From NCBI GenBank assembly GCA_913064925.1, contig CAJYBN010000016.1:1-22515 (forward strand): a DNA stretch of 22,515 nt. The letters run 5' to 3'. The stretch is from an uncultured Peptococcaceae bacterium (GTDB taxonomy: Bacteria > Bacillota > Desulfotomaculia > Desulfotomaculales > Desulfallaceae). This document shows positions 22,419 through 22,515 of this stretch, in pieces (the first letter of the stretch is position 1; every line of letters begins with the position of its first letter). The notes beneath the pieces were generated by a model, which worked only from the letters and a program-made list of their open reading frames with translations, made no database searches and had not been told where the DNA came from. Made by a program: the position numbers and the translations under genes.

Positions 22419-22515
22419 ATCAGGGCTACGTCAAAGTCGAATTTAACTAAGGCATAGCAATACATTATAAATTTTACTGGTTTTTTCCTTTGTGGGCTGT
22501 TAAAATAAGTATTAA
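22419..22515. other. AT-rich right edge, no gene seen
   Basis: After the DUF2284-like stop the sequence becomes AT-rich, with TAAAAT at about 22501. No convincing -35 and no terminator are visible before the window ends. A promoter for a gene beyond the edge is possible. Confidence 0.3.

Noticed and set aside
1..22515. CRISPR array, tRNA, rRNA, insertion sequence or phage genes
   Set aside because: No regularly spaced direct repeats, cloverleaf sequences, transposase motifs or terminal inverted repeats were seen in reading both strands.

Overview
The window reads as chromosomal DNA from a spore-forming, anaerobic, moderately GC-rich Firmicute of the Desulfotomaculum/Pelotomaculum (Peptococcaceae) type. 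This rests on four things: the rplM-rpsI-cwlD order known from Bacillus, a spore-cortex amidase, a Bacillus-type fadN-fadA-fadE-fadR block, and strong AGGAGG-like ribosome sites. The genus is an inference; no rRNA gene is present.

Layout. 1-2130 (+): promoter and leader, ribosomal proteins L13 and S9, a strong terminator, then the amidase CwlD and its terminator. 2131-2481: gene-free, two orphan hairpins, then a promoter. 2482-5709 (+): a glycine betaine/proline-type ABC transporter in the order binding lipoprotein, permease, ATPase with CBS domains; this block is visibly more AT-rich than its surroundings. 5720-5833 (-): a remnant of the valyl-tRNA synthetase C-terminus. 5871-12117 (-): the fatty-acid beta-oxidation operon fadN-fadA-fadE followed by its TetR-family regulator fadR. 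Two near-identical 18-bp palindromes upstream of fadN match the architecture of Bacillus FadR boxes. 12473-13376 (-): a YlqG/FliK-like and YlqH/FlhB-like pair. 13642-14301 (+): a LysE-family exporter. 14464-16919 (+): a fused Memo/AMMECR1 protein followed by its radical SAM partner, the functionally unresolved AmmeMemoRadiSam set. 16920-17229: gene-free or decayed. 17230-22418 (+): a sirtuin, a Ski2-like helicase whose two RecA lobes lie in two separate reading frames, and a DUF2284-like cysteine-rich protein. 22419-22515: AT-rich, no gene seen.

How the genes work together. The left part is translation and sporulation housekeeping, followed by osmoprotectant uptake. The centre is a self-contained acyl-CoA degradation module with its regulator and operators. 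The right part holds two little-understood sets: AmmeMemoRadiSam and the sirtuin/split-helicase/DUF2284 run. The points most worth checking are the helicase split exactly at the inter-lobe linker, its tandem helix-turn-helix N-terminal region, and two genes (opuAB, and the Memo/AMMECR1 fusion) whose Shine-Dalgarno-like stretch is separated from the start codon by a perfect hairpin.
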